DNA from: Glaciecola blandensis
GTDB taxonomy: Bacteria > Pseudomonadota > Gammaproteobacteria > Enterobacterales > Alteromonadaceae
DNA: 64,000 nucleotides
NCBI RefSeq assembly: GCF_031846165.1
Contig: NZ_JAVRIE010000006.1
Coordinates: 186,001-250,000, forward strand
Reading direction: 5' to 3'
A program made the translations under genes and the position numbers. The stretch's first letter is position 1, and each line of letters opens with the position of its first letter. Positions 18,611-27,257 of this stretch are shown piece after piece. The notes beneath the pieces are model-generated. The model saw only the letters and a program-made list of their open reading frames with translations. It was not told the DNA's origin and ran no database searches.

Positions 18611-18640
18611 CTTTCGGAGACAGTTATTTGTCTCCGAAAG
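18611..18640. repeat. 12-bp-stem hairpin at the 3' end of the chemoreceptor gene
   Basis: CTTTCGGAGACA (18611-18622) and TGTCTCCGAAAG (18629-18640) pair perfectly around a 6-base loop. The right arm is the end of the chemoreceptor coding sequence. It sits between convergent genes but lacks a T-run. It may protect transcript ends or act as a weak terminator. Confidence 0.45.
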
Positions 18641-20174
18641 TGTTAGTCATTCCAACCATTCTTTGTATATTCTCTGAAAGCGACCGTGCGTTGTCTTCCA
18701 TCTCTTGGGCCAAGGCCGAGTTAGCATCAGCAACACTTTGAATACCATCAATGTGCGTCTCAATTTCATTACACATGCTATCCTGTGAACCCGTTGAATC
18801 AACAATACCGGTTAAGTGATTCGATATGCCGTCAATCATGGTATAGATTTCTTGGATCGAATCTGCAGACTGATTAGCTTGCTCTGTACTAGCTACCGCA
18901 TTGTCTCGACTATCATGCATTTTCACTACCCACTCTTTTAGCGTTTCACGCATTTGGGCAAGGCTATTCATTGTATTGGCGGCCGATTCTTGCGTGCGAG
19001 TCGACAAAGCTCTAACTTCATCAGCAACTACCGAGAAGCCCCGACCCGATTCACCCGCTCTAGCAGCCTCTATCGCCGCGTTTAAGGCCAGTAAGTTAGT
19101 TTGGTCAGCAATGGAGTCTATTTCACCAATCGTTTCTGAGACTTTGTCTGAGGCCTGCATGAGCTCATCTGCCGTCACAGAAGCTTGTTCAACAACTTCA
19201 GATAGACCACTGACACCATCGCGTCCCTTGATAATCAATTCACGCGCCTCTGCACACTGTTCATTCGTGAGCTTCACTCGCTGATTAGTTGCTTCTGTGC
19301 TGCTCATTACCGTTTGACTGCCTGCTGTCATCATTTTCACGGCATTTGAGATTTTTTCCATCTCAGCTTTTTGCTGATGGATACCTTGGGTGGTTCGTTC
19401 AACAATAGCCAGCGTATTTTGTGCAATGTTGTTTAACTCTCGCGTTGCATCTAGGGTTCTTCCAAGGATGGTACGTCGCATGGCTTTGTTCATACCCAAA
19501 TGAAATTTTACGATACCTGAAATGCCCCGGCCCGCCAGAATGTAACGGCTCACACTGTCATATTCAGTTTTAAGGTCGAATGCCATTTTGGGGATCTCAA
19601 TCAGCTCAGTTTTAAATATAACCAAACCTGTCATTGCCAGAGCAATAATTGAAAAACCAGCATACCAGTCAGATACAAACGAAGTGAAAATGGCAACCAC
19701 CGCGATGATGACTAAAAATAAGCGTGTTTTTTGTGAATAGCTAAGTTCAGAGCTCTGTGGCTTTTTCCCTTCATTGATCAGTGCATAGAACTCTGTCGCT
19801 CGTTGAATTTGGATTTTTTCAGGTTTTACACGAACCGATTGGTAACCAACTAATTCTTCGCCATCATAGACAGGAGTCACGAAGGCATCGACCCAATAGT
19901 AACGTCCATCCTTACATAGGTTCTTAACGATTCCATGCCATGACTCACCCTTCTTTAGATGGTCCCACATATCTTTATATGCGGCTTTTGGCATATCGGG
20001 GTGCCTGACAATATTGTGATTTTTACCCACAAGTTCGTCGACGGAATACCCCGCTACTTCGCAAAAAACAGGATTGGCATAAGTGATTATGCCTCTAGTA
20101 TCCGTTGTAGAAACCAACTCGTAGTTGTCGGGATAAACGACTTCTTCGTTGATGATTGCTTGGTCACGCCGCAT
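18624..20174 (-). CDS. PAS-domain methyl-accepting chemotaxis protein (Aer-like)
   Basis: This membrane chemoreceptor probably senses redox or energy state. The N-terminal PAS domain (about residues 15-115) has the Aer-type GYSVDELVGKNHNIVRHPDMP and CKDGRYYWVDAFVTPVY. Two hydrophobic helices follow at about 148-185. The cytoplasmic signalling domain contains the CheA/CheW hairpin tip IDSIADQTNLLALNAAIEAA. The ATG at 20174 was preferred over a TTG at 20189 because GAAGGTG then serves as ribosome site. The product is 516 residues. It stands alone, convergent with the desaturase gene. Confidence 0.9.
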   Translation of the reverse strand: MRRDQAIINEEVVYPDNYELVSTTDTRGIITYANPVFCEVAGYSVDELVGKNHNIVRHPDMPKAAYKDMWDHLKKGESWHGIVKNLCKDGRYYWVDAFVTPVYDGEELVGYQSVRVKPEKIQIQRATEFYALINEGKKPQSSELSYSQKTRLFLVIIAVVAIFTSFVSDWYAGFSIIALAMTGLVIFKTELIEIPKMAFDLKTEYDSVSRYILAGRGISGIVKFHLGMNKAMRRTILGRTLDATRELNNIAQNTLAIVERTTQGIHQQKAEMEKISNAVKMMTAGSQTVMSSTEATNQRVKLTNEQCAEARELIIKGRDGVSGLSEVVEQASVTADELMQASDKVSETIGEIDSIADQTNLLALNAAIEAARAGESGRGFSVVADEVRALSTRTQESAANTMNSLAQMRETLKEWVVKMHDSRDNAVASTEQANQSADSIQEIYTMIDGISNHLTGIVDSTGSQDSMCNEIETHIDGIQSVADANSALAQEMEDNARSLSENIQRMVGMTNTFGDK

Positions 20175-20327
20175 AGATAACACCTTCAAAATCGAAACTT
20201 ACAAATTTCGACTCTCTGTAAACAAATTAAAACCCTATTTTGCGCATTCCCTTCATATTCCTTTGATTTGCTGAAAAATATATCCTAATGTGTAGCTACA
20301 AAAATAAGATAACGCATGGAACTAACA

Positions 20328-21632
20328 ATGAAAACATCTCTCTTGCCTCTTTCTAAAATCATTGGGGCAACGGCTGCTCTGCTACTGGCTTTTCAAGCTC
20401 AAGCTGCAACACACATTTTTGCGAGCAAGCTTATCACCTCACAAGATTCTAAAAGCCAAAGTGATATGACTGTTATCGTCGATAACAACAAAATCATTAA
20501 GATTGTAGAAGGAAAAGATGAGGGTGGCGAAGGTGATGTTTTTATCGATTTAAGTGGTAGCACCTTGATGCCTGGCTTAATGGATATGCATGTCCATTTG
20601 TCCTTTCAAAATGAAGGACCGTCGAGCTACATGAAGCGCTTCACTTCGAATGAAGCTGACTACGCCATTGCCGCGGTTGATTATGCTGAGAAAACCTTAA
20701 TGTCTGGGTTTACCACAGTGCGCAATCTAGGTGACATGAAAAATGAAACAGTGGCATTGCGCAACTCCATTAACAAAGGGGTGACCTTAGGTCCACGCAT
20801 CTATACCTCTGCAAAGTCGATCGCAACTACCGGCGGACATGCTGATCCAAGCAATGGCATGAGTCATGACCAAATGGGTAACCCGGGCCCACAAGAAGGC
20901 GTTGTTAACGGCGTGGCTGAGGCTAGAAAAGCAGTAAGACAACGTTATAAAGATGGTGCTGATCTTATTAAAATCACGGCAACTGGCGGCGTACTCAGTG
21001 TTGCCAAAAGCGGTCAAAATCCACAATTTATGACCGATGAGCTTGAAGCCATCGTGCAAACAGCAAAAGACTACGGCATGACGGTAGCAGTGCATGCTCA
21101 TGGTAAAGAAGGCATGAAGCGCGCAATTTTAGCGGGCGTCGATTCTATCGAGCATGGCACCTATATGGATCGTGAAGTCATTAAGTTAATGCGCAAGCAT
21201 GATGTGTATTATGTTCCTACGATTTTAGCGGGTAACTTTGTTGCAGAAAAAGCCAAAATCGATGGATACTTTCCTGATATCGTTCGTCCCAAAGCGGCTG
21301 CTATCGGGCCTCTTATCCAAAAGACTTTCGCGCGAGCACATGAGAATGGCGTATTGATTGCCTACGGAACCGACTCAGGTGTTTCAGCACACGGCAACAA
21401 CGGCCAAGAGTTTGCCCTTATGGTAGAAGCTGGAATGTCAGAAATGGACGCGATTCGCTCAGCAACCGTCAATGCCGCCAAGCTACTTAAAATAGACAAC
21501 GAACTGGGTACAGTCAGTGTTGGTAAATTAGCCGATTTGGTTGCCGTGAAGGGTGACCCATTAGAAGATATTTCGTTGTTGGAAAACATAGACTTCGTAA
21601 TGAAAGACGGTGTTGTAGTAAAACAAAAATAA
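20328..21632 (+). CDS. Secreted amidohydrolase / imidazolonepropionase-like
   Basis: This metal-dependent hydrolase has a signal peptide (MKTSLLPLSK...QAQA). The TIM-barrel metal motifs are visible: MDMHVHLSF (HxH about residue 86-88), the VHAHGKEG strand, IEHGTY and IAYGTDSG. The C-terminal GKLADLVAVKGDPLEDI is the usual amidohydrolase composite-domain tail. It probably cleaves a peptide-like amide (Xaa-Pro-dipeptidase-like) in the periplasm; the substrate is uncertain. An ATG at 20316 in the same frame is an alternative start. A good terminator follows at 21682. Confidence 0.87.
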   Translation: MKTSLLPLSKIIGATAALLLAFQAQAATHIFASKLITSQDSKSQSDMTVIVDNNKIIKIVEGKDEGGEGDVFIDLSGSTLMPGLMDMHVHLSFQNEGPSSYMKRFTSNEADYAIAAVDYAEKTLMSGFTTVRNLGDMKNETVALRNSINKGVTLGPRIYTSAKSIATTGGHADPSNGMSHDQMGNPGPQEGVVNGVAEARKAVRQRYKDGADLIKITATGGVLSVAKSGQNPQFMTDELEAIVQTAKDYGMTVAVHAHGKEGMKRAILAGVDSIEHGTYMDREVIKLMRKHDVYYVPTILAGNFVAEKAKIDGYFPDIVRPKAAAIGPLIQKTFARAHENGVLIAYGTDSGVSAHGNNGQEFALMVEAGMSEMDAIRSATVNAAKLLKIDNELGTVSVGKLADLVAVKGDPLEDISLLENIDFVMKDGVVVKQK

Positions 21633-21681
21633 TCATTGTTCACTGCCCTTGATGGGTATAGTAAACTTTGCGATAAGAAAC

Positions 21682-21709
21682 AAAAGAGGTGCAATCCACC
21701 TCTTTTTTA
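21682..21709 (+). terminator. Intrinsic terminator of the amidohydrolase gene
   Basis: A 10-bp stem (21682-21691 with 21697-21706, core AGAGGTG/CACCTCT) with a 5-base loop is followed by a T-tract. Confidence 0.85.
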
Positions 21710-21751
21710 TTGCGCATTCATGCGTGCTTACCAGCGAGAAATCAGCCTCAC

Positions 21752-22321
21752 ATGTCCATCAAAAAGAAGATGAAACGACTTATTAATTCAAAGTATATGC
21801 TTCCTGGTATTACTTTAGCCTCGTTTCTTGAATCAACTGTCGTTCCCATCCCATTAGAGGCTCTCATGGTGCCGGTCATGCAAAAGCGCCGTGAGAGCTT
21901 ATGGTTAATTGCCTTACTTGCTACCGTCGGCTGCTTATTAGGCGCACTGCTTGGTTATGCCTTCGGATACTTCTTATTTGATTTGACCCGTGACTTTGTT
22001 ATGCAGCACATCACAACTGAAGCACAATTTACTCGTTTTCAGAAACGCATGGAAACTGATGGCTTTTGGTTCACTTTTAGTACTGGTGTTACCCCTATTC
22101 CACTGCAGATTGCAATGTTAGCTGCGGGTGTCGCGGCATACTCATTGCCATTATTTATGCTGGCAACGGCTATTGGCAGAGTCATCCGCTATTTTGGTTT
22201 GGCCGTGCTGGTTTATTATTTTGGTGATAAAACCGAAAAGCTAGTGAAAAAGTATAAATGGCAAACAGGGCTGATTGCGCTGGTCATCGTTATCACTATA
22301 TGGTGGTTTATGTTGACCTAG
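21752..22321 (+). CDS. yqaA: YqaA/DedA-like membrane protein (VTT domain)
   Basis: This 189-residue inner-membrane protein is of the SNARE-associated/VTT type. FLESTVVPIPLEALMVPVM is the re-entrant-loop signature. Helices follow at about 47-75, then FSTGVTPIPLQIAMLAAGV, and a last helix at about 168-188. Family members are linked to lipid scrambling and membrane homeostasis. The ATG at 21752 was chosen because a GTG at 21689 in the same frame would lie inside the preceding terminator hairpin. The ribosome site is weak. Confidence 0.82.
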   Translation: MSIKKKMKRLINSKYMLPGITLASFLESTVVPIPLEALMVPVMQKRRESLWLIALLATVGCLLGALLGYAFGYFLFDLTRDFVMQHITTEAQFTRFQKRMETDGFWFTFSTGVTPIPLQIAMLAAGVAAYSLPLFMLATAIGRVIRYFGLAVLVYYFGDKTEKLVKKYKWQTGLIALVIVITIWWFMLT

Positions 22322-22352
22322 TCAGCCCAAAGAATAATGAGCACAGTTAATT

Positions 22353-22368
22353 CGTTTCATGTGAAACG
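22353..22368. promoter_or_regulatory. parS-like palindrome
   Basis: CGTTTCATGTGAAACG has perfect 7-base arms around TG. It differs from the ParB-binding consensus TGTTTCACGTGAAACA at three of 16 positions, one of them in the core. It may be a degenerate parS or an unrelated operator for the methyltransferase gene 98 bases downstream. Confidence 0.3.
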
Positions 22369-22466
22369 TAATAGCAACAATTTGTGTCTATACTGTGTAC
22401 AAGTAAGATCGTAAAGAAGTAACAATTTATAATAACAAACGTGAGATAACGACAAAGGAAAAATCA

Positions 22467-23225
22467 ATGAAAAAGTTAGTTTCCCTCAGTATGGTATGCG
22501 CACTATTAAGTGCATCTGCATTAGTCAGTGCAGACCCAATTAAAGAAAAGATTGAAGCAGCGATGGCATCAGATCTGCGCACCCAAGCTGAGGTCGATCG
22601 AGATAGAAATCGCCGACCTGTGCAAACACTGACATTCTTTGAAGTCGAAGACGACATGAAGGTGGTGGAGTTAATCCCTGGTGGCGGTTGGTATACTAAG
22701 TTATTAGCACCAGCGCTAAATGAAAAAGGCGAATACTTTGCAGCCATTGGCACTAGTCGTATCGAAACGAACCTATCAGATAAGCCTGGTTTCGAAAAAA
22801 TGCGTATCGTCGCCAAAGACGCTGAATTGTATAGAGAAGAAGGAGCACGTTTCTATTCAATGAAAGCGACTGACTTAGGCGTAACAGACGCAGATGTTGT
22901 GCTGACATTTAGGAACTATCACAACTTCAGCGAGCAAGGTCGCAAGAAAATGAATGAACTGGCGTTCAATGCGCTAAAGCCAGGTGGTATTTATGGTGTT
23001 GTTGATCACACTGCACGTCACATGGAACCGCAAAATAGTAGTAACCGTCGTAGAATCGACCCAGTACTTGCTATCAAAGAAATTCAAGAAGCTGGTTTTG
23101 TGCTAGTCGACTTCAGCACACTACATTATCGTGAAGATGATGAGCTTGAATATGAAGTCGGTGCTAAATCAGTATCAGGTAACACTGACCGCTGGACCAT
23201 TAAGTTCATGAAGCCCAAAAGCTAA
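22467..23225 (+). CDS. Exported SAM-dependent methyltransferase-like protein
   Basis: The 252-residue protein has a cleavable signal peptide (MKKLVSLSMVC...VSA). A class I methyltransferase-like fold follows: MKVVELIPGGGWYTKLLAPAL occupies the motif I position, and VDHTARHM follows a KPGG turn at the strand 5 region. Exported methyltransferase-like proteins of this type are common in Alteromonadales and their substrate is unknown. Use of SAM in the periplasm would be puzzling, so it may bind another ligand. The ATG follows AAAGGA. A repeat element starts 8 bases after its stop. Confidence 0.8.
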   Translation: MKKLVSLSMVCALLSASALVSADPIKEKIEAAMASDLRTQAEVDRDRNRRPVQTLTFFEVEDDMKVVELIPGGGWYTKLLAPALNEKGEYFAAIGTSRIETNLSDKPGFEKMRIVAKDAELYREEGARFYSMKATDLGVTDADVVLTFRNYHNFSEQGRKKMNELAFNALKPGGIYGVVDHTARHMEPQNSSNRRRIDPVLAIKEIQEAGFVLVDFSTLHYREDDELEYEVGAKSVSGNTDRWTIKFMKPKS

Positions 23226-23233
23226 ATAACAGC

Positions 23234-23429
23234 AAAAAAGGGGTCAGAGTTAATTTAAAAAGGGGTCAGAGTTAATTATTTTTCGCGGTTTGTTCAGGCC
23301 CTCAATAATATAAACCTTCAAATGGCATGGATGCCATTTGGGAGCGGGCAGGATGCCGAAAAGCGTGTTTATATTATTGAGGGCCTGTTCAAATCAGAAA
23401 GACAAAATAATTAACTCTGACCCCTTTTT
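23234..23429. mobile_element. Structured non-coding repeat element, copy 1
   Basis: The element has 25-bp perfect terminal inverted repeats (23258-23282 and 23404-23428, ends AAAAGGGGTCAGAG / CTCTGACCCCTTTT), plus one extra copy of the left end at 23234-23256. Inside are a 21-bp perfect stem (23295-23315 with 23367-23387) and a second hairpin AAATGGCAT-GG-ATGCCATTT (23320-23339). No gene is encoded. Ends of this type are familiar around REP-associated (RAYT) transposase genes, so a RAYT-mobilised passenger is the leading explanation. Copy 2 is at 28328-28567. Confidence 0.8.
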
Positions 23430-23435
23430 CTATGC

Positions 23436-23475
23436 CTGTCATTTTAGCGCAATAGTTCTGCAATCGTTCTGTCAC
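23436..23475 (+). promoter_or_regulatory. Possible Pho box cluster
   Basis: CTGTCAT (23436), CTGCAAT (23458) and CTGTCAC (23469) lie in 11-bp register (offsets 22 and 11), as PhoB half-sites do. The last two form CTGCAAT-CGTT-CTGTCAC, close to the consensus pair with a 4-base spacer. They lie upstream of a receptor and two phosphatase genes, which fits phosphate control. The -10 spacing is not ideal. Confidence 0.4.
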
Positions 23476-23578
23476 CCAAACGACCCAATTACTTCATATA
23501 TTTGAAAGATAACTGCAATCGTAAATCCCTATTGTATGCGTGCACTCAATATAAAAATGTTAATAGGGACTTTTTCAC

Positions 23579-25924
23579 ATGAATACCAAACTCAGCTATC
23601 TTAGTTTAGCTTGTTTAGCCGCAATGAATACAAATGCAATGGCAGAAGAAGAAGCAACGGAAGCCGCCGTTGAAAGAATTCAAGTCGTTGGCAAAAGCGT
23701 TTCATACGCTAACAACGAAACCACCGAGTCGATGCTCAAACAACAAAGCAATCTGACCAGTGTGCTTGCAGGTATAGACAACCTTCCAGGGGTTCTCATT
23801 AATGAAGGTGACACCTTTGGTTCTGACGACTGGTCTACAACTGTATCAATACGAGGCTTTCAAATTAGCTTAGATGAACAACAAATTGGTATCACAGTTG
23901 ATGGCATCGCAAACGGCAATTCAAACTATGGTGGTGGCGCGAAAGCCAACCGTTTCATTGATACTGAGAACTTAGCCCTAATAGAGGTTTCCCAAGGGAC
24001 TGCTGACATTGCTTCTCGCTCCAATGAAGCATTAGGTGGCACCTTAAACTTCACTACGATCAGCCCAACTGAAGAAGAAAACTTGTTAATGAGTGTTTCG
24101 CTAGGAGACTTTGACGCAAGAAAATACTTTGTACGATACAACACAGGTGAAATTGCACGTGATACTTATGCTTGGGTCAGTGTATCTAGTGCAAGTAATA
24201 CAGACTGGGTCAATCAATCGGCGGAAAACCGCAAAGACCACATTGCTGCAAAGCTAATTTCAGACTTGAACGCTGAGTGGGGTTTAAGCGCTTACGTATC
24301 ATATGATGACTCCCATGAAGACAACTACCAACGAGTCAGCAAAGCTCAATTCGAAACAAATCCAGAGTCCGACCGTTTAACCGCAGAATGGACAGGTGTG
24401 CCATACGTAGACCAACTATATAGAAAAGGCTGGTCAACTTTGCGTGAAAATTTGTTTGCATATGTACAAGCAGACTATGAATCAGACAATTTATCTTTTT
24501 CAGGTAACGTTTATTTTCACGATAACTCAGGTCGTGGGGACTGGGTTCCACCCTACCTAAACGATTTAACTGTCGACACAGGTAGACCAGAAACCGAACT
24601 TGATTCAACGACTACCGTCCGTGGTGGTTCATCAAATGGTATTATCACTTTTGTTGATCGCGAAGGCTTTGCTTTAGCGCCTGCTGACAACTGCGTTAGC
24701 TCAATCGTCTTCCCATATGGCGGCGCTGGTCCAGCATTTGATGCCGACTGTTTTGGTCCAGAAGCAATACCGGTGGGTTCATACCGCCATACACATTACG
24801 GCAAGCAGCGATTTGGTTTCAATGCAGACCTTGCTTATATCATCACAACCGACTCTTTTGAAAACGTAACTCGCGCTGGTATTTGGTTTGAGGACTATAG
24901 CCGCGATGAATATCGTGATTGGCATAAAATAATTGATTCAGCCTCCAGTTTCGAGTTCGACCATACACCATACTGGATCCAATACGACCGTAGCTTTGCT
25001 GTCGATACCACTATGCTATATCTCGAAAATGAAATTGATTTTGAATGGGCCAAAGCTCGTGTCGGTGTGAAGAAATTCATTGTTGAACTAGATAGCAAAG
25101 ACAATTTCGACGCAAGTAATAACGTAGCTGGCATTGATTCAGACTCTGATGCCTTACTCTCTGCCGGTATCGTGGCAAACCTTCCAATAGAAGGGTTAGA
25201 AGTTTTTGCGGGTTATGCCGAAAATTTTGCAGCCATCAAAGACACGGTATTAGAGCGCGATGCGTCAACGCTCACGCAAATTGAGCCTGAAACCGCAGAG
25301 AACTTTGACTTAGGACTTCGCTACAATTCCGAGTTCATTGATGCAAGCCTCACCTTCTATTCTATTGATTTCGAAAACCGCATCACCTTCTTGCCACCCG
25401 ATACACCTGACGCGGGAATTGACTATAACATTGGTACGAATGGCTCGTATGTAAACGTTGGTGGTATTGAATCTGAAGGTATTGAAGCGTCTCTATCTAT
25501 TCAGCTTGGCGAATATTTTAGTCTCTATGGCTCATACACTAATAATGAGTCAACTTATAAAGACGTACCTGATGAACTTGGTTTAGGCATAGAAGCGGGT
25601 AACACCGTGTTTGGTTCCGTGGAAGACATGTTTGTTGTCTCTTTAGATTACAACAAAGGTAACTATAGCGCGGGCTTGTCCAACAAATATGTCGGAGACC
25701 GTTTCATCGATGCAGCAAATACAAGCGTTGCAGAAGCATACAGTGTCGCCGATCTCTATGCAGCTGTAGATATTGAACCGGCCTTCGAAGGTGTGCAAAA
25801 CATGCAAGTCCGTTTTACCCTAAATAACCTATTTGACGAGAGTTACTTAGGTGGAATCGCTGGTCAATCTGCTTGGATTGGTGCACCTAGAACGGCGGCC
25901 GTCAACCTTCAATTTACCTTTTAA
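23579..25924 (+). CDS. TonB-dependent outer-membrane receptor
   Basis: This 781-residue outer-membrane transporter has a signal peptide ending near NAMA, a TonB-box-like IQVVGK (about residues 36-41) and a plug domain (about 50-160) with VSIRGFQ and IEVSQGTADIA. The beta-barrel ends in aromatic Phe (LQFTF*), as outer-membrane proteins do. The ligand is unknown. Because two phosphatase genes follow, a phosphorylated organic compound is a reasonable guess. Several half-sites of a Pho box lie upstream. A strong terminator sits right after the gene, so the downstream genes need read-through or their own promoter. Confidence 0.9.
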   Translation: MNTKLSYLSLACLAAMNTNAMAEEEATEAAVERIQVVGKSVSYANNETTESMLKQQSNLTSVLAGIDNLPGVLINEGDTFGSDDWSTTVSIRGFQISLDEQQIGITVDGIANGNSNYGGGAKANRFIDTENLALIEVSQGTADIASRSNEALGGTLNFTTISPTEEENLLMSVSLGDFDARKYFVRYNTGEIARDTYAWVSVSSASNTDWVNQSAENRKDHIAAKLISDLNAEWGLSAYVSYDDSHEDNYQRVSKAQFETNPESDRLTAEWTGVPYVDQLYRKGWSTLRENLFAYVQADYESDNLSFSGNVYFHDNSGRGDWVPPYLNDLTVDTGRPETELDSTTTVRGGSSNGIITFVDREGFALAPADNCVSSIVFPYGGAGPAFDADCFGPEAIPVGSYRHTHYGKQRFGFNADLAYIITTDSFENVTRAGIWFEDYSRDEYRDWHKIIDSASSFEFDHTPYWIQYDRSFAVDTTMLYLENEIDFEWAKARVGVKKFIVELDSKDNFDASNNVAGIDSDSDALLSAGIVANLPIEGLEVFAGYAENFAAIKDTVLERDASTLTQIEPETAENFDLGLRYNSEFIDASLTFYSIDFENRITFLPPDTPDAGIDYNIGTNGSYVNVGGIESEGIEASLSIQLGEYFSLYGSYTNNESTYKDVPDELGLGIEAGNTVFGSVEDMFVVSLDYNKGNYSAGLSNKYVGDRFIDAANTSVAEAYSVADLYAAVDIEPAFEGVQNMQVRFTLNNLFDESYLGGIAGQSAWIGAPRTAAVNLQFTF

Positions 25925-25987
25925 ACAAGCGCAAAGTTAAAAGGTAAACCGATGTTCCCTGCCTGCTCCCTAAGGCACCTTTAGTAT

Positions 25988-26017
25988 ACCCTGACCAACT
26001 TTTGGTCAGGGTTTTTT
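25988..26017 (+). terminator. Intrinsic terminator after the TonB-dependent receptor gene
   Basis: An 11-bp stem with a 3-base loop (ACCCTGACCAA / TTGGTCAGGGT) is followed by a T-tract (26012-26017). Confidence 0.9.
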
Positions 26018-26036
26018 CATTCGCAAAGGAAAGTTT

Positions 26037-27257
26037 ATGAAAACAGTCATTCCTAAAAATTTCATCTTACTCGTACTTGTTTGGTGTTTTATTTGTGTTG
26101 TTAACCTAAGCAGTGCAAGCGCCGCTACTCAAGAAGAGTCATCTAAACGACACTTAGTTATCGTCACCATTGACGGTTTACGATGGCAAGAAGTATTCCA
26201 AGGGGCTGACGCCAAGCTCATTGAACACCCAGATTTCGTCCAAAATCCAGAAGCACTAAAAATGCGTTTCTGGGACAAAAGTGCGGAGGCAAGGCAACAA
26301 AAGCTGATGCCATTCCTAAGTGGTGTTATTGCGAAAAAAGGAATGATCATGGGTGATCGCAATGCTGGCTCAAATATGTCAATCGAAAATCAACAGCATT
26401 TCTCATACCCTGGTTACAACGAAATATTTACAGGTAAAGTAGATCCAACTCTAACCTCAAATGCCAAGGTGTCGAATAAAAACATCACTTTCTTAGAGTG
26501 GCTAAACAAGCAAAAAGGCTTTGCTAATCAAGTCGCTGTTTTCTCTGGTTGGGATGTGTTTCCAATGATCTATAACAGAGAACGAAGTCGCTTATTCATT
26601 AATGCTGGCTTTGAGGCCATGCCAATACCCACGACATTAAACCCAGCGGAACCAGAACGAACAGAGGACCTACTTAAAAGAATAGACGTCTTGAACACAC
26701 TTCAGTCTGAAATTCCTAGCCCATGGTCTACCGTTCGCCATGATGCGTTTACCTATGGTTTTGCAAAGACCTATTTGCAACTCAAACAACCAAGAGTGCT
26801 TGTTATTAATCTGGGCGAAACAGACGACTTCGCGCACAATGGCAAATATGACGCCTATCTCGATAGTGCTCGCCGAACTGACGATTACTTGCGAGATTTG
26901 TGGACAACATTGCAAAAGATGCCTGAATACAAAAACAACACTAATTTGTTGATCATTACTGATCATGGCCGCGGGGCCAATCCAGATGATTGGCAGCATC
27001 ACGCCTCAGCAAGTGCAGTAAGAGATTATATGACCTCATTATCAACATTCGAAGAGGGTATAGTTGGCTCAGAACATATTTGGTTTGCTGCCATCGGGCC
27101 TGATGTGCATAGTAAAGGTTTGGTGAAAACCAAGGTGGAACAAACACAATCACAGTTCGCTCCAAGCGCTCTGAAATTGCTCGGCTTTGACCCTCATGAT
27201 TACGACTCAAGTGCAAAAAAATCAATTCAAGGACTCACCGATGAAACAAACAAGTAA
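26037..27257 (+). CDS. Secreted alkaline-phosphatase-superfamily hydrolase
   Basis: This 406-residue exported enzyme has a signal peptide through about residue 30. Superfamily metal motifs are visible: VIVTIDGLRWQEVF (first Asp about residue 43), a nucleophile region QHFSYPGYNEIFTG (Ser about 123), ETDDFAHNG and LLIITDHGRG. This pattern fits phosphodiesterase/nucleotide-pyrophosphatase-like members. It probably releases phosphate from an external ester for uptake. The end of the gene overlaps the start of the PhoD-like gene by 17 bases, so the two are co-translated. Confidence 0.82.
   Translation: MKTVIPKNFILLVLVWCFICVVNLSSASAATQEESSKRHLVIVTIDGLRWQEVFQGADAKLIEHPDFVQNPEALKMRFWDKSAEARQQKLMPFLSGVIAKKGMIMGDRNAGSNMSIENQQHFSYPGYNEIFTGKVDPTLTSNAKVSNKNITFLEWLNKQKGFANQVAVFSGWDVFPMIYNRERSRLFINAGFEAMPIPTTLNPAEPERTEDLLKRIDVLNTLQSEIPSPWSTVRHDAFTYGFAKTYLQLKQPRVLVINLGETDDFAHNGKYDAYLDSARRTDDYLRDLWTTLQKMPEYKNNTNLLIITDHGRGANPDDWQHHASASAVRDYMTSLSTFEEGIVGSEHIWFAAIGPDVHSKGLVKTKVEQTQSQFAPSALKLLGFDPHDYDSSAKKSIQGLTDETNK

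Noticed and set aside
23404..23429. Element end read as an intrinsic terminator
   Set aside because: CTCTGACCCCTTTTT alone has no adjacent stem; its partner is the far left end, so it is treated as a terminal inverted repeat, although the long hairpin could also stop transcription.
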